12,500 bases of DNA from Zopfochytrium polystomum (GCA_025765615.1 JAIVFJ010000671.1:1-12500); one strand, 5' to 3'. Positions 1 to 7,864 are shown, counted from the first letter of the stretch. The notes: generated from the letters alone by a model not told the origin. Made by a program: numbers and translations.

Positions 1-150
1 AAAAGCGCACTTTCATATAGCAAGAGCCCCATTCCAATAGGACAACAAGCCTTTCCTGTCCTGCAAACCATCCATCTTCAACCACACTCAAAAAGAAATG
101 GAGCTGCTCCAATTTCCCACTTGAGAGGAAGCAGGTGGGCAGTTGTGCCG
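1..150. repeat. Diverged left edge of array A
   Basis: This stretch is a degraded copy of the pattern seen in clean form further right. CATTCCAATAGG at 30-41 followed by ACAACAAGCC matches the monomer anchor. Positions 91-150 match the tail of the spacer module, including TGGAGC (99-104) and GCTCCA (106-111) around a T, then TTGAGAGGAAGCAGG in place of TTGAGAGGAAACAAC. The match is visibly poorer than among the internal copies. Edges of tandem arrays usually decay because they are homogenised less often, so this may be near the true left boundary of the array. I see no gene here. Confidence 0.6.
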
Positions 151-420
151 TTCCAAAGCGCCATTCCAATAGGCAAGAAGCCTTTTCAATCGGTCAACGA
201 GCCATTTCCATCGATCGACAACGACAGCTGCTTGCTTCAAGTCCAGCCGTCAATCGACAATCGACAATCGACCATCGTGCGACAACTTGCCTTTCAAAAG
301 CGCCATCCCAATAGGCAAGAAGCCATTTCCATCGATCGACAAGCCTTCACCAACCACCACCACCACCAACCACCAACCACCACCCACCACCCACCACCAG
401 CTGCTTGCTTCAAGTCCAGC
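151..420 (+). repeat. Monomer block 1 (2 monomers)
   Basis: Two monomers with anchors CCAATAGG at 166 and 308, spaced 142 bp. The first begins GCCGTTCCAAAGCG rather than GCCGTTCGAAAGCG. The second ends in a (CCA)n run at 346-399, the longest in the window, followed by GCTGCTTGCTTCAAGTCCAGC and the first module. The block is short because the array begins here or because the left part has decayed. Confidence 0.85.
346..399 (+). repeat. (CCA)n/(CCAA) microsatellite inside terminal monomers
   Basis: An interrupted CCA repeat replaces the second part of the monomer immediately before each module. Equivalent runs lie at about 1457-1482, 2551-2575, 3790-3815, 4856-4892 and 6883-6909. Similar but less regular runs also occur inside blocks at about 794-820, 1036-1061 and 4211-4236. 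Lengths vary between copies, as expected from replication slippage. In one reading frame it gives runs of histidine, which is a by-product and not a protein feature. Confidence 0.85.
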
Positions 421-485
421 CAGTTAGCGATCGGAGGGACAAACCCCCCCCCCTTATTAGGGCGAGGTCTGGGTGGGAGGGGACG

Positions 486-503
486 AACGGTTGCCCAACC
501 GTT
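486..503 (+). other. AACGGTT hairpin, conserved in all six modules
   Basis: AACGGTT-GCCC-AACCGTT forms a perfect 7-bp stem with a 4-base loop. Identical copies occur at 1574-1591, 2663-2680, 3902-3919, 4980-4997 and 6999-7016. In all six modules exactly 20 bases separate its end from the TATATAT element, although the sequence just upstream (C tract and G-rich linker) varies in length and content. The fixed spacing suggests one functional unit or recent copying of the whole module. It could be a protein-binding dyad or an RNA hairpin. Confidence 0.75.
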
Positions 504-523
504 GCTCCCACCACCTCCCCTCC

Positions 524-530
524 TATATAT
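524..530 (+). promoter_or_regulatory. Candidate TATA-like core element (6 copies)
   Basis: TATATAT in the context CCTCCCCTCC-TATATAT-GTCAGGACCC. The same element is at 1612-1618, 2701-2707, 3940-3946, 5018-5024 and 7037-7043, always in the same direction. Plant RNA polymerase I promoters usually contain TATATA followed by a purine and a G run; here the following bases are TGTCAGG, so the match is incomplete. A polymerase II TATA box or a chance A/T run is possible. It is called only because it is invariant, sits at a fixed distance from a conserved hairpin and is repeated once per higher-order unit. Confidence 0.35.
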
Positions 531-584
531 GTCAGGACCCGAAAACTGGGCGTTTTGGTCTTGAGGTTGGGCCACATGCAGTAG

Positions 585-674
585 GGTTTACCCCAAAATG
601 GATTTTTCCTAATTGGACTTGGAAAAATTTGAAGTCCCCTCATCAATTATGGTTTACCCCAAAATGGATTTTTC
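585..674 (+). repeat. Short direct duplication inside the module
   Basis: GGTTTACCCCAAAATGG followed by ATTTTTC occurs at 585-608 and again at 651-674, a spacing of 66 bp, with TAATTGGACTTGG and a GAAGTCCCCTCATC segment between. The pair recurs in modules 2 to 5 with small changes. Module 6 keeps the first member but is cut before the second. This is an old duplication that predates amplification of the module. Confidence 0.8.
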
Positions 675-683
675 AAAAATTGA

Positions 684-706
684 GAAAATGGAGCAGCTCC
701 ATTTTC
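684..706. other. Near-perfect palindrome at the module end
   Basis: Arms AAAATGGAGC and GCTCCATTTT flank a single central A, and the next pair (G684-C706) also matches, giving an 11-bp stem. Beyond a short imperfect stretch, AATT at 678-681 and 710-713 can extend it. Copies are at 1773-1793, 4101-4121 and 5179-5199; the copy at 2861-2881 has one T-T mismatch, and a decayed one lies at 99-111. The sixth module lacks it because it is truncated. A binding site for a dimeric protein, a cruciform-forming site or an RNA processing/termination hairpin are all possible. Confidence 0.7.
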
Positions 707-732
707 CCCAATTGAGAGGAAACAACTGCTCA

Positions 733-1504
733 CTTGCCGATCGAAACCGCCATTCCAATAGGCAAGAAGCCTTTTCAATCGGTCAACGAGCGGTCACCAT
801 CACCACCACCATCAACCAACAGCTGCTTCCTTCATCCACCGTCGTGCGACAACTTGCCGTTCGAAAGCGCAATTCCAATAGGCGAGAAGCCATTCCAATC
901 GGTCAACCAGACGTTTCCATCGATCGACAAAGTCCAGCCGTCGATCGACCGTCGTGCACGATCGCGCGACAACTTGCCGTTCGAAAGCGCCATTCCAATA
1001 GGAAAGAAGCCGTTTCAAATCGATCGACGAGCGTTCACCACCACCACCACCAACCACCACCAGCCGCTTGCTTCAAGTCCTGCCGTCAATCCACCGTTCG
1101 TGCGTCAACTTGCGTTTCGAAAGCGCCATTCCAATAGTCGAGAAGCCTTTTCAATCGGTCAACGAGCCTTTCCCACCGATCGACGACAGCTGCTTCCTTC
1201 AAGTCCAACCGCCATCGATCCACCGTCGTGCGTCAACTTGCCGTTCGAAACCGCGATTCCAATAGGCAAGAAGCCTTTTCCATCCGATCAACGAGCCTTT
1301 TCCATCGGTCGACCAGCCTTTTCCACCGATCGACGACAACCGCTTGCTTCAAGTCCAGCCATCGACGATCAACCGACCTGCACGATCGCGCGACAACTTG
1401 CCGTTCGAAAGCGCCTTTCCAATAGGCAAGAAGCCTTTTCCATCCGATCAACGAGCATCCACCACCACCACCACCCACCACCAGCTGCTTGCTGCAAGTC
1501 CAGC
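733..1504 (+). repeat. Monomer block 2 (6 monomers)
   Basis: Anchors are at 755, 875, 995, 1131, 1259 and 1419, with spacings of 120, 120, 136, 128 and 160 bp. The first monomer carries a CCATCACCACCACCATC insert at about 797-813 that recurs in the first monomer of block 5. The last monomer has the CTGCACGATCGCGCGACAAC variant (from 1378) and ends in (CCA)n. The spacings are more irregular than in block 6, so this block has been homogenised less strictly. Confidence 0.88.
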
Positions 1505-1820
1505 CAGTTTGCGATCGGAGGGACAAAAGTCCCCCCCCTTCCTTCAACGGGCGAGGCCTGGTCGTGGGAGGGGAACGGTTGCCCAACCGTTGCTCTCACC
1601 ACCTCCCCTCCTATATATGTCAGGACCCGAAAACTGGGCGTTTTGGTCTTGAGGTTGGGCCACATGCAGTAGGGTTTACCCCAAAATGGATTTTTCCTAA
1701 TTGGACTTGGAAAAATTTGAAGTCCCCTCATCAATTATGGTTTACCCCAAAATGGATTTTTCAAAAATTGAGAAAATGGAGCAGCTCCATTTTCCCCAAT
1801 TGAGAGGAAACAACTGCTCA
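1505..1820 (+). repeat. Spacer module, copy 2
   Basis: 316 bp, four longer than the other complete copies. The difference lies around the C tract and G-rich linker (AAAGTCCCCCCCCTTCC, GGCCTGGTCGTGGGAGGGG). From the hairpin (1574-1591) onwards it is nearly identical to copy 1, including the TATATAT element at 1612 and the palindrome at 1773-1793. CTCTCACC replaces CTCCCACC before the TATA-like element. Confidence 0.9.
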
Positions 1821-2596
1821 CTTGCCGTTCGAAAGAGCAATTCCAATAGGCGAGAAGACGTTTCCCATCGACCAACGAGCCTTTTCCACCGATCGACGAC
1901 AGCCGCTTGCTTCAAGTCCAGCCATCGACGATCAACCACCACCGTGCGACAACTTGCCGTTCGAAAGGGCCATTCCAATAAGCAAGAAGCCTTTTCAATC
2001 GGCGAACGAGCATTCACCATCGGTCAACCAGCCTTTTCCATCGATCGACGACAGCGCTTGCTTCAAGTCCAACCGTCGTCGATCCACCGTCGTGCGACAA
2101 CTTGCCGTTCGAAACCGCCGTTCGAATAGGCAAGAAGCCTTTCCCACCGACCAACGAGCCTTTTCCATCCATCGACAACGACAGCCGCTTGCTTCAAGTC
2201 CAACCGTCGTCGATCCACCGTCGTGCGACAACTTGCCGTTCAAAACCGCGATCCCAATAGGTGAGAGGCCTTTCCAATCGGTCAACGAGCCTTTTCCATC
2301 GACCGACAACAGCTGCTTGCTTCAAGTCCAGCCATCAATCGACCACCGTGCGACAACTTGCCGTTCGAAACCGCGATTCCAATAGGCAAGAAGCCTTTCC
2401 CCTCCGATCAACGAGCCTTTTCCATCGATCGACAACGACAGTTGCTTGCTTCAAGTCCAACCGCCGTTGATCCACCGTCGTGCGACAACTTGCCGTTCGA
2501 AACCGCCTTTCCAATAGGCGAGAAGCCTTTTCCATCCGATCAACGAGCATCCACCACCACCACCACCAACCACCAGCTGCTTGCTGCAAGTCCAGC
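1821..2596 (+). repeat. Monomer block 3 (6 monomers)
   Basis: Anchors are at 1843, 1975, 2123 (CGAATAGG variant), 2254, 2379 and 2511, spaced 132, 148, 131, 125 and 132 bp. The second monomer has the AATAAGCAAGAAGCC variant with GGCGAACGAGCATTCACC, which recurs in block 4 at about 3201-3241. The last monomer ends in CATCCACCACCACCACC before module 3. Confidence 0.88.
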
Positions 2597-2908
2597 CAGT
2601 TTGCGATCGGAGGGACAAAACCCCCCCCCCTTTCAACGGGCGAGGTCGGGGTGGGAGAGGGAAACGGTTGCCCAACCGTTGCTCCCACCACCTCCCCTCC
2701 TATATATGTCAGGACCCGAAAACTGGGCGTTTTGGTCTTGAGGTTGGGCCACATGCAGTAGGGTTTACCCCAAAATGGATTTTTCCTAATTGCACTTGGA
2801 AAAATTTGAAGTCCCCTCATCAATTATGGTTTACCCCAAAATGGATTTTTCAAAATTGAGAAATTGGAGCAGCTCCATTTTCCCCAATTGAGAGGAAACA
2901 ACTGCTCA
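2597..2908 (+). repeat. Spacer module, copy 3
   Basis: 312 bp with a C10 tract at 2621-2630, hairpin at 2663-2680 and TATATAT at 2701-2707. It has private changes: AATTGCACTTGG instead of AATTGGACTTGG, one fewer A in TTTTCAAAATTG, and AAATTGGAGC in the left arm of the palindrome, which breaks one base pair there. The rest matches copies 1 and 2. Confidence 0.9.
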
Positions 2909-3836
2909 CTTGCCGATCGAAACCGCCATTCCAATAGGCGAGAAGCCGTTTCCCATCGATCAACGAGCCTTTTCCACCGATCGACGACAGCTGCTTGCTT
3001 CAAGTCCAGCCATCAATCGACCACCGTGCGACAACTTGCCATTCGAAACCGCGATTCCAATAGGCGAGAAGCCTTTCCCCTCCGATCAACGAGCCTTTTA
3101 CATCGATCGACAACGACAGCTGCTTGCTTCAAGTCCAACCGTCGTCGATCAACCGTCCTCCACCGTCGCGCGACAGCTTGCCGTTCGAATGCGCCATTCC
3201 AATAAGCAAGAAGCCTTTTCAATCGGCGAACGAGCATTCACCATCGGTCAACCAGCCTTTTCCATCGATTGACGATAGCCGCTTGCTTCAAGGCCAGCCA
3301 TCGTCAATCCACCGTCGTGCCACAACTTGCCTTTCGAAACCGCCATTCCAATAGGCAAGAAGCCTTTCCCACCGATCAAAGAGCCTTTTCCATCGATCCA
3401 CCACGACAGCTGCTTGCTTCAAGTCCAACCGCCGTCGATCCACCGTCGTGCGACAACTTGCCGTTCGAAACCGCGATTCCAATAGGCCAGACGTCTTTCC
3501 CCTCCGATCAACGAGCCTTTTCCACCGATCGACAATGACAGCAGCTTGCTTCAAGTCCAACCGTCGTCGATCCACCGTCGTGCGACAACTTGTCGTTCGA
3601 AACCGCGATCCCAATAGGCGAGAAGCCTTTTCCCATCGATCAACGAGCCTTTTCCACCGATCGACGAGAGCTGCTTGCTTCAAGTCCAGCCATCGACGAT
3701 CAACCGTTCTGCACGATCGCGCGACAACTTGCCGTTCGAAAGCGCCTTTCCAATAGGCAAGATGCCTTTTCCATCCGATCAACGAGCATCCACCAACCAC
3801 CACCACCAACCACCAGCTGCTTGCTGCAAGTCCAGC
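2909..3836 (+). repeat. Monomer block 4 (7 monomers)
   Basis: Anchors are at 2931, 3057, 3199, 3348, 3479, 3611 and 3750, spaced 126, 142, 149, 131, 132 and 139 bp. One extra monomer relative to blocks 2, 3 and 5 explains why this higher-order unit is about 150 bp longer (1239 bp). The last monomer shows the same TGCACGATCGCGCGACAAC variant as the last monomers of blocks 2 and 5, so the terminal monomer type is tied to the module that follows it. Confidence 0.88.
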
Positions 3837-4148
3837 CAGTTTGCGATCGGAGGGACAAAACCCCCCCCCTTTCAACGGGCGAGGCCGGGGTGTGAGAGGG
3901 GAACGGTTGCCCAACCGTTGCTCCCACCACCTCCCCTCCTATATATGTCAGGACCCGAAAACTGGGCGTTTTGGTCTTGAGGTTGGGCCACATGCAGTAG
4001 GGTTTACCCAAAAATGGATTTTTCCTAATTGAACTTGGAAAAATTTGAAGTCCCCACATCAATTATGGTTTACCCCAAAATGGATTTTTCGAAAATTGAG
4101 AAAATGGAGCAGCTCCATTTTCCCCAGTTGAGAGGAAAGAACTGCTCA
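3837..4148 (+). repeat. Spacer module, copy 4
   Basis: 312 bp with a C9 tract (3861-3869), hairpin 3902-3919, TATATAT 3940-3946 and an intact palindrome at 4101-4121. It shares GTTTACCCAAAAATGG-like and GTCCCCACATCAATTATGG variants with copy 5, which copies 1 to 3 lack. Private changes include TAATTGAACTTGG, TTTTTCGAAAATTG and GAGAGGAAAGAACTG. Confidence 0.9.
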
Positions 4149-4914
4149 CTTGCCGATCGAAACCGCCATTCCAATAGGCAAGAAGCCTTTTCCATCGGTC
4201 AACGAGCGATCACCATCACCACCACCATCAACCAACCCGTCAATCCACCGTCGTGCGACAACTTGCCGTTCGAAAGCGCCGTTCCAATAGGCAGGAAGCC
4301 TTTTCCCATCGATCAACGAGCCTTTTCCACCGATCGACGACAGTTGCTTGCTTCAAGTCCAGCCATCGACGATCAACCACCACCGTGCGACAACTTGCCG
4401 TTCGAAACCGCCATTCCAATAGGCGAGAAGCCTTTCCCCTCCAATCAACGAGCCTTTTCCATCGATCGACCACGACAGCTGCTTGCTTCAAGTCCAACTG
4501 TCGTCGATCCACCGTCGTGCGACAACTTGCCGTTTGAAACCGCGATCCCAATAGGCGAGAAGCCTTTCCAATCCGTCAACGAGCCTTTTCCATCGATCGA
4601 CGACAGCTGCTTGCTTCAAGTCCAGCCATCAATCGACCACCGTGCGACAACTTGCCATTCGAAACAGCGATCCCAATAGGAGAGAAGCCATTTTCCATCG
4701 ATCAACGAGCCTTTTCCATCGATCGACGGCGACAGCTGCTTGCTTCAAGTCCAGCCATCGACGATCAACCATCCTGCACGATCGCGCGACAACTTGCCGT
4801 TCGAAAGCGCCCCTCCAATAGGCAAGAAGCCTTTTCCATCCGATCAACGAGCCTTCACCAACCACCACCACCACCAACCACCACCCACCACCAGCTGCTT
4901 GCTTCAAGTCCAGC
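4149..4914 (+). repeat. Monomer block 5 (6 monomers)
   Basis: Anchors are at 4171, 4284, 4416, 4548, 4673 and 4815, spaced 113, 132, 132, 125 and 142 bp. The first monomer carries the CATCACCACCACCATCAACC insert also found at the start of block 2 and is the shortest in the array. The last has the CTGCACGATCGCGCGACAAC variant and a (CCA)n run at 4856-4892. Confidence 0.88.
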
Positions 4915-5226
4915 CAGTGAGCGATCGGAGGGACAAAACCCCCCCCCTTTCAACGGGCGAGGCCTGGGGGTGAGAGGGGAACGGTTGCCCAACCGTTGCT
5001 CCCACCACCTCCCCTCCTATATATGTCAGGACCCGAAAACTGGGCGTTTTGGTCTTGAGGTTGGGCCACATGCAGTAGGGGTTACCCAAAAATGGCTTTT
5101 TTCTAATTGGACTTGGAAAAATTTGAAGTCCCCACATCAATTATGGTTTACCCCAAAATGGATTTTTCAAAAATTGAGAAAATGGAGCAGCTCCATTTTC
5201 CCCAATTGAGAGGAAACAACTGCTCA
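4915..5226 (+). repeat. Spacer module, copy 5
   Basis: 312 bp with a C9 tract at 4939-4947, hairpin 4980-4997, TATATAT 5018-5024 and palindrome 5179-5199. It shares CAGTAGGGGTTACCC and AATGGCTTTTTTCTAATTGG with copy 6 only, and CCCCACATCAATTATGG with copy 4 only. It is therefore intermediate between its two neighbours. Confidence 0.9.
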
Positions 5227-6931
5227 CTTGCCGTTCGAAACCGCCATTCCAATAGGCGAGAAGACGTTTCCCATCGACCAACGAGCCTTTTCCACCGATC
5301 GACGACAGCCGCTTGCTTCAAGTCCAGCCGTCGTCGATCAACCGTCCTCCACCGTCGTGCGACAACTTGCTGTTCCAAACCGCCATTCCAATAGGCAAGA
5401 AGCCTTTCCCACCGACCAACGAGCCTTTTCCATCAATCGACAACGACAGGCGCTTGCTTCAAGTCCAACCGTCGTCGATCCACCGTCGTGCGACAACTTG
5501 CCATTCGAAACCGCGATCCGAATAGGCGAGAAGCCTTTCCCCTCCGATCAACCAGCCTTTTCCACCGATCGACCACGACAGCTGCTTGCTTCAAGTCCAA
5601 CCGTCGTCGATCCACCACCGTGCGACAACTTGCCGTTCGAAAGCGCGATTCCAATAGGCGAGAAGCCTTTCGCACCGACCAACGAGCCTTTCTCATCGAT
5701 CGTCAATGACAGCTGCTTGCTTCAAGTCCAACCGTCGTCGATCCACCGTCCTTCAACGTCGTGCGACAACTTGCCGTTCGAAACCGCGATCCGAATAGGC
5801 GAGAAGCCTTTCCCCTCCGATCAACCAGCCTTTTCCACCGATCGACCACGACAGCTGCTTGCTTCAAGTCCAACCGTCGTGGATCCACCGTCGCGCGACA
5901 ACTTGCCGTTCGAAACCGCGATTCCAATAAGCGAGAAGCCTCTCCCACCGACCAACGAGCCTTTTCGATCGATCGACCACGACAGCTGCTTGCTTCAAGT
6001 CCAGCCGTCAATCGACCACCGTGCGACAACTTGCCGTTCGAAAGCGCGATTCCAATAGGCAAGAAGCCTTTCCAATCCGTCAACGAGCCTTTCCCATCGA
6101 TCGTCAACGACAGCTGCTTGCTTCAAGTCCAACCGTCGTGGATCCACCGTCGCGCGACAACTTGCCGTTCGAAACCGCGATTCCAATAAGCGAGAAGCCT
6201 CTCCCACCGACCAACGAGCCTTTTCGATCGATCGACCACGACAGCTGCTTGCTTCAAGTCCAGCCGTCAATCGACCACCGTGCGACAACTTGCCGTTCGA
6301 AAGCGCGATTCCAATAGGCAAGAAGCCTTTCCAATCCGTCAACGAGCCTTTCCCATCGATCGTCAACGACAGCTGCTTGCTTCAAGTCCAACCGTCGTGG
6401 ATCCACCGTCGCGCGACAACTTGCCGTTCGAAACCGCGATTCCAATAAGCGAGAAGCCTCTCCCACCGACCAACGAGCCTTTTCGATCGATCGACCACGA
6501 CAGCTGCTTGCTTCAAGTCCAGCCGTCAATCGACCACCGTGCGACAACTTGCCGTTCGAAAGCGCGATTCCAATAGGCAAGAAGCCTTTCCAATCCGTCA
6601 ACGAGCCTTTCCCATCGATCGTCAACGACAGCTGCTTGCTTCAAGTCCAACCGTCGTCGATCCACCGTCCTTCAACGTCGTGCGACAACTTTCCGTTCGA
6701 AAGCGACGTTCCAATAGGCAAGAAGCCATTTCCCACCGACCAACGAGCCTTCTCCATCGATCGACAACGACAGCCGCTTGCTTCAAGTCCAACCGTCGTC
6801 GATCCACCGTCGTGCGACAACTTGCCTTTCGAAAGCGCCATTCCAATAGGAAAGAAGCCTTTTCCATCCGATCAACGAGCCTTCACCACCACCACCACCA
6901 CCAACCACCAGCTGCTTGCTGCAAGTCCAGC
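5227..6931 (+). repeat. Monomer block 6 (13 monomers, expanded)
   Basis: Anchors are at 5249, 5388, 5519, 5651, 5792, 5924, 6052, 6183, 6311, 6442, 6570, 6711 and 6843. This block is about twice the size of the others. Part of the growth is the 259-bp dimer array at 5848-6657. A second local duplication is visible as monomers 5485-5612 and 5758-5880, spaced 273 bp, which share CCGCGATCCGAATAGGCGAG and GATCAACCAGCC. A 9-base longer junction, CCACCGTCCTTCAACGTCG, occurs on both sides of the dimer array (about 5743 and 6662). Confidence 0.9.
5848..6657 (+). repeat. Perfect 259-bp dimer tandem repeat, 3.1 copies
   Basis: Reading copy against copy at 5871-6129, 6130-6388 and 6389-6647, I find no difference. 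Identity extends left to 5848 and right to 6657, where GTCGTGGATCC changes to GTCGTCGATCC. Each 259-bp unit is two monomers of 131 and 128 bp: one with AATAAGCGAGAAGCCTCTCC and the other with AATAGGCAAGAAGCCTTTCC. The two monomers differ at many sites, so the perfect identity between dimers shows very recent tandem duplication by unequal exchange or slippage. An assembly artefact is possible. Confidence 0.93.
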
Positions 6932-7143
6932 CAGTTTGCGATCGGAGGGACAAAAACCCCCCCCCCTTTCAACGGGCGAGGCCGGGGTGTGAGAGGGGAA
7001 CGGTTGCCCAACCGTTGCTCCCACCACCTCCCCTCCTATATATGTCAGGACCCGAAAACTGGGCGTTTTGGTCTTGAGGTTGGGCCACATGCAGTAGGGG
7101 TTACCCCAAAATGGCTTTTTTCTAATTGGACTTGGAAAAATTT
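6932..7143 (+). repeat. Spacer module, copy 6, truncated at its 3' side
   Basis: The first 212 bp of the module are present, with a C10 tract (6957-6966), hairpin 6999-7016 and TATATAT 7037-7043. Similarity ends after CTTGGAAAAATTT, where the others continue GAAGTCCCC and this copy continues TTTTTCACCATCTGACCC. The palindrome and the second GGTTTACCCC are absent. It is the module nearest array B, so if the modules are promoters this copy would be the one reading into the following region. Confidence 0.85.
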
Positions 7144-7367
7144 TTTTTCACCATCTGACCCCCCCCTCCATCTTTGAGCTCTCCCACCGGCACAAAGACG
7201 GCGGGGGACGGCCTTGGGAGCCGCACCTTACTAGTCTAGAATCGCGAGAGGAATCCGAATCTGCAAGAAAAACCGGGGGTCGATTAGTGGCAAGCGGGGG
7301 ATATCGCGGGTTTTTTCGAAAACTCCAGATCCAAAACGCAGTCCCACTCAGGAAATCTTTTGCAGGA

Positions 7368-7547
7368 GGCCGTCCACCGCCGTTTCGACGCCGGAATCGT
7401 GTTCTACGCGTGTGGTTTGCTTACTGGGCCCACCCTCACGTCCTGGGCTCGGGTTTGTGCAAGGTAAACTCGGCCTCAAAGGATTTTCGTTTTTTTTTTT
7501 TTTCGGTCCTCACTTAGGAATGTTTTCCGGAACGGCGGTGGACGGCC
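7368..7547. repeat. 17-bp perfect inverted repeat
   Basis: GGCCGTCCACCGCCGTT at 7368-7384 is the exact reverse complement of AACGGCGGTGGACGGCC at 7531-7547. The arms are GC-rich and 146 bases apart. A length of 17 is unlikely by chance in a few hundred bases. I recognise no transposon ends or target duplications around it. It could be the remnant of an inverted duplication or hold a long stem-loop in a transcript. Confidence 0.75.
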
Positions 7548-7658
7548 GTGGGAGTACGCCCAACGTGTAGATCGGTCAAAAGTACATTAGAAAGGTGCTA
7601 AGGACGAGCTCCTGGCGGAGGTTTCCGTTAAGTAACCTTTGCAGGTCAAGGTTGGCCC

Positions 7659-7696
7659 AAAAAAAAAAAAATCAGACCTCACTTATTTTTTTTTTT
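7659..7696. repeat. A13 and T11 homopolymer pair
   Basis: A13 (7659-7671) and T11 (7686-7696) are separated by TCAGACCTCACTTA. Together they can pair as an A/T stem or act as nucleosome-excluding tracts. They mark the left edge of array B, whose first unit begins immediately after with CCGGAAACACGGAATTTCG. Confidence 0.7.
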
Positions 7697-7788
7697 CCGG
7701 AAACACGGAATTTCGAGCTGAAACCACGCCCATCGCGTCGGCAAGGGCCTGTTTGATAATCGAATCTGCGTCCAAATTCGTCGTACGA

Positions 7789-7800
7789 TTTTTTTTGGGG
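7789..7800 (+). other. Invariant T8G4 motif, once per array B unit
   Basis: GTACGA-TTTTTTTT-GGGGCCGGGA is present in every unit, with T8 at 7789-7796, 8543-8550, 9286-9293, 9721-9728, 10464-10471, 11218-11225 and 11642-11649. The run is eight in all seven copies, while other A/T runs in the same units vary. Three G runs follow closely (GGGG, GGG and GGGG or similar), short of a full four-run quadruplex. A protein site, a transcription or replication pause element, or simple recent copying could each explain it. Confidence 0.7.
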
Positions 7801-7864
7801 CCGGGAGCGGGTCTCGAAGTCGGTGAAAATCAGGTTGGTGACGTTCTGGACAAGAGTCGCGCGA

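Larger units (their letters stand above)
421..732 (+). repeat. Spacer module, copy 1
   Basis: 312 bp from CAGTTAGCGATCGGAGGGAC to AACAACTGCTCA. In order it has a C10 tract (444-453), the AACGGTT hairpin (486-503), TATATAT (524-530), GTCAGGACCCGAAAACTGGG, GGTTTACCCCAAAATGG twice (585 and 651), the palindrome around 695 and TTGAGAGGAAACAAC. It differs from the other copies by TTATTAGGGCGAGG after the C tract, where they have TTTCAACGGGCGAGG or similar. Its function is not known; the TATA-like element and hairpins make a regulatory role plausible. Confidence 0.9.
151..7143 (+). repeat. Array A: two-level higher-order satellite
   Basis: Two unrelated sequence types alternate. One is a monomer of about 131 bp that recurs 40 times, recognised by CTTGCCGTTCGAAA, then CCAATAGG, GAAGCCTTT, ATCGATCGAC, GCTGCTTGCTTCAAGTCC. 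The other is a 312-316 bp module present five times complete and once truncated, starting at 421, 1505, 2597, 3837, 4915 and 6932. Using TATATAT as an anchor (524, 1612, 2701, 3940, 5018, 7037), the higher-order periods are 1088, 1089, 1239, 1078 and 2019 bp. All copies are in the same orientation. C is clearly commoner than G on the given strand. It could be an rDNA intergenic spacer or another satellite; no flanking gene is present to decide. Confidence 0.93.
7144..7696. other. Mostly unique transition between arrays A and B
   Basis: About 550 bp without a recognisable gene. It opens with T-rich and C-rich runs (TTTTTCACC, GACCCCCCCCTCC), then mixed sequence without tandem repetition. Homopolymers are T14 at 7490-7503, A13 at 7659-7671 and T11 at 7686-7696. 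CCTCACTTA occurs at 7508 and 7678, each followed by T-rich sequence and TTTTCCGGAA or TTTTCCGGAAA, a hint of an old, degenerate duplication of about 170 bp. A 76-residue open frame at 7287-7517 has no supporting feature. Confidence 0.6.

Noticed and set aside
794..820. Polyhistidine-like coding from CACCATCACCACCACCATC as a metal-binding tail
   Set aside because: It belongs to the variable CCA microsatellite in the monomers and is in no supported coding frame.
734..1672. 312-codon plus-strand open frame as a protein gene
   Set aside because: It runs through six satellite monomers, a (CCA)n tract and half a spacer module, and similar frames are open on both strands. No domain or gene structure is visible.
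151..6931. CRISPR array, because of regular repeats at about 131 bp
   Set aside because: The whole unit is repeated with no unique spacers between short constant repeats, and unit length is far too large. The setting looks eukaryotic.
7230..7240. ACTAGTCTAGA as vector polylinker contamination (adjacent SpeI and XbaI sites)
   Set aside because: No other polylinker sites or vector sequence flank it, and the common vector polylinker has an additional T between the sites. Chance is the simpler explanation.
7368..7547. The 17-bp inverted repeat as terminal repeats of a small DNA transposon
   Set aside because: No target-site duplication borders the arms, and the 146 bases between them show no transposon feature.
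7789..7815. G-quadruplex at GGGGCCGGGAGCGGGG-type sequence
   Set aside because: Only three runs of three or more G are close together; a fourth is lacking on this strand, so a standard intramolecular quadruplex is not supported.
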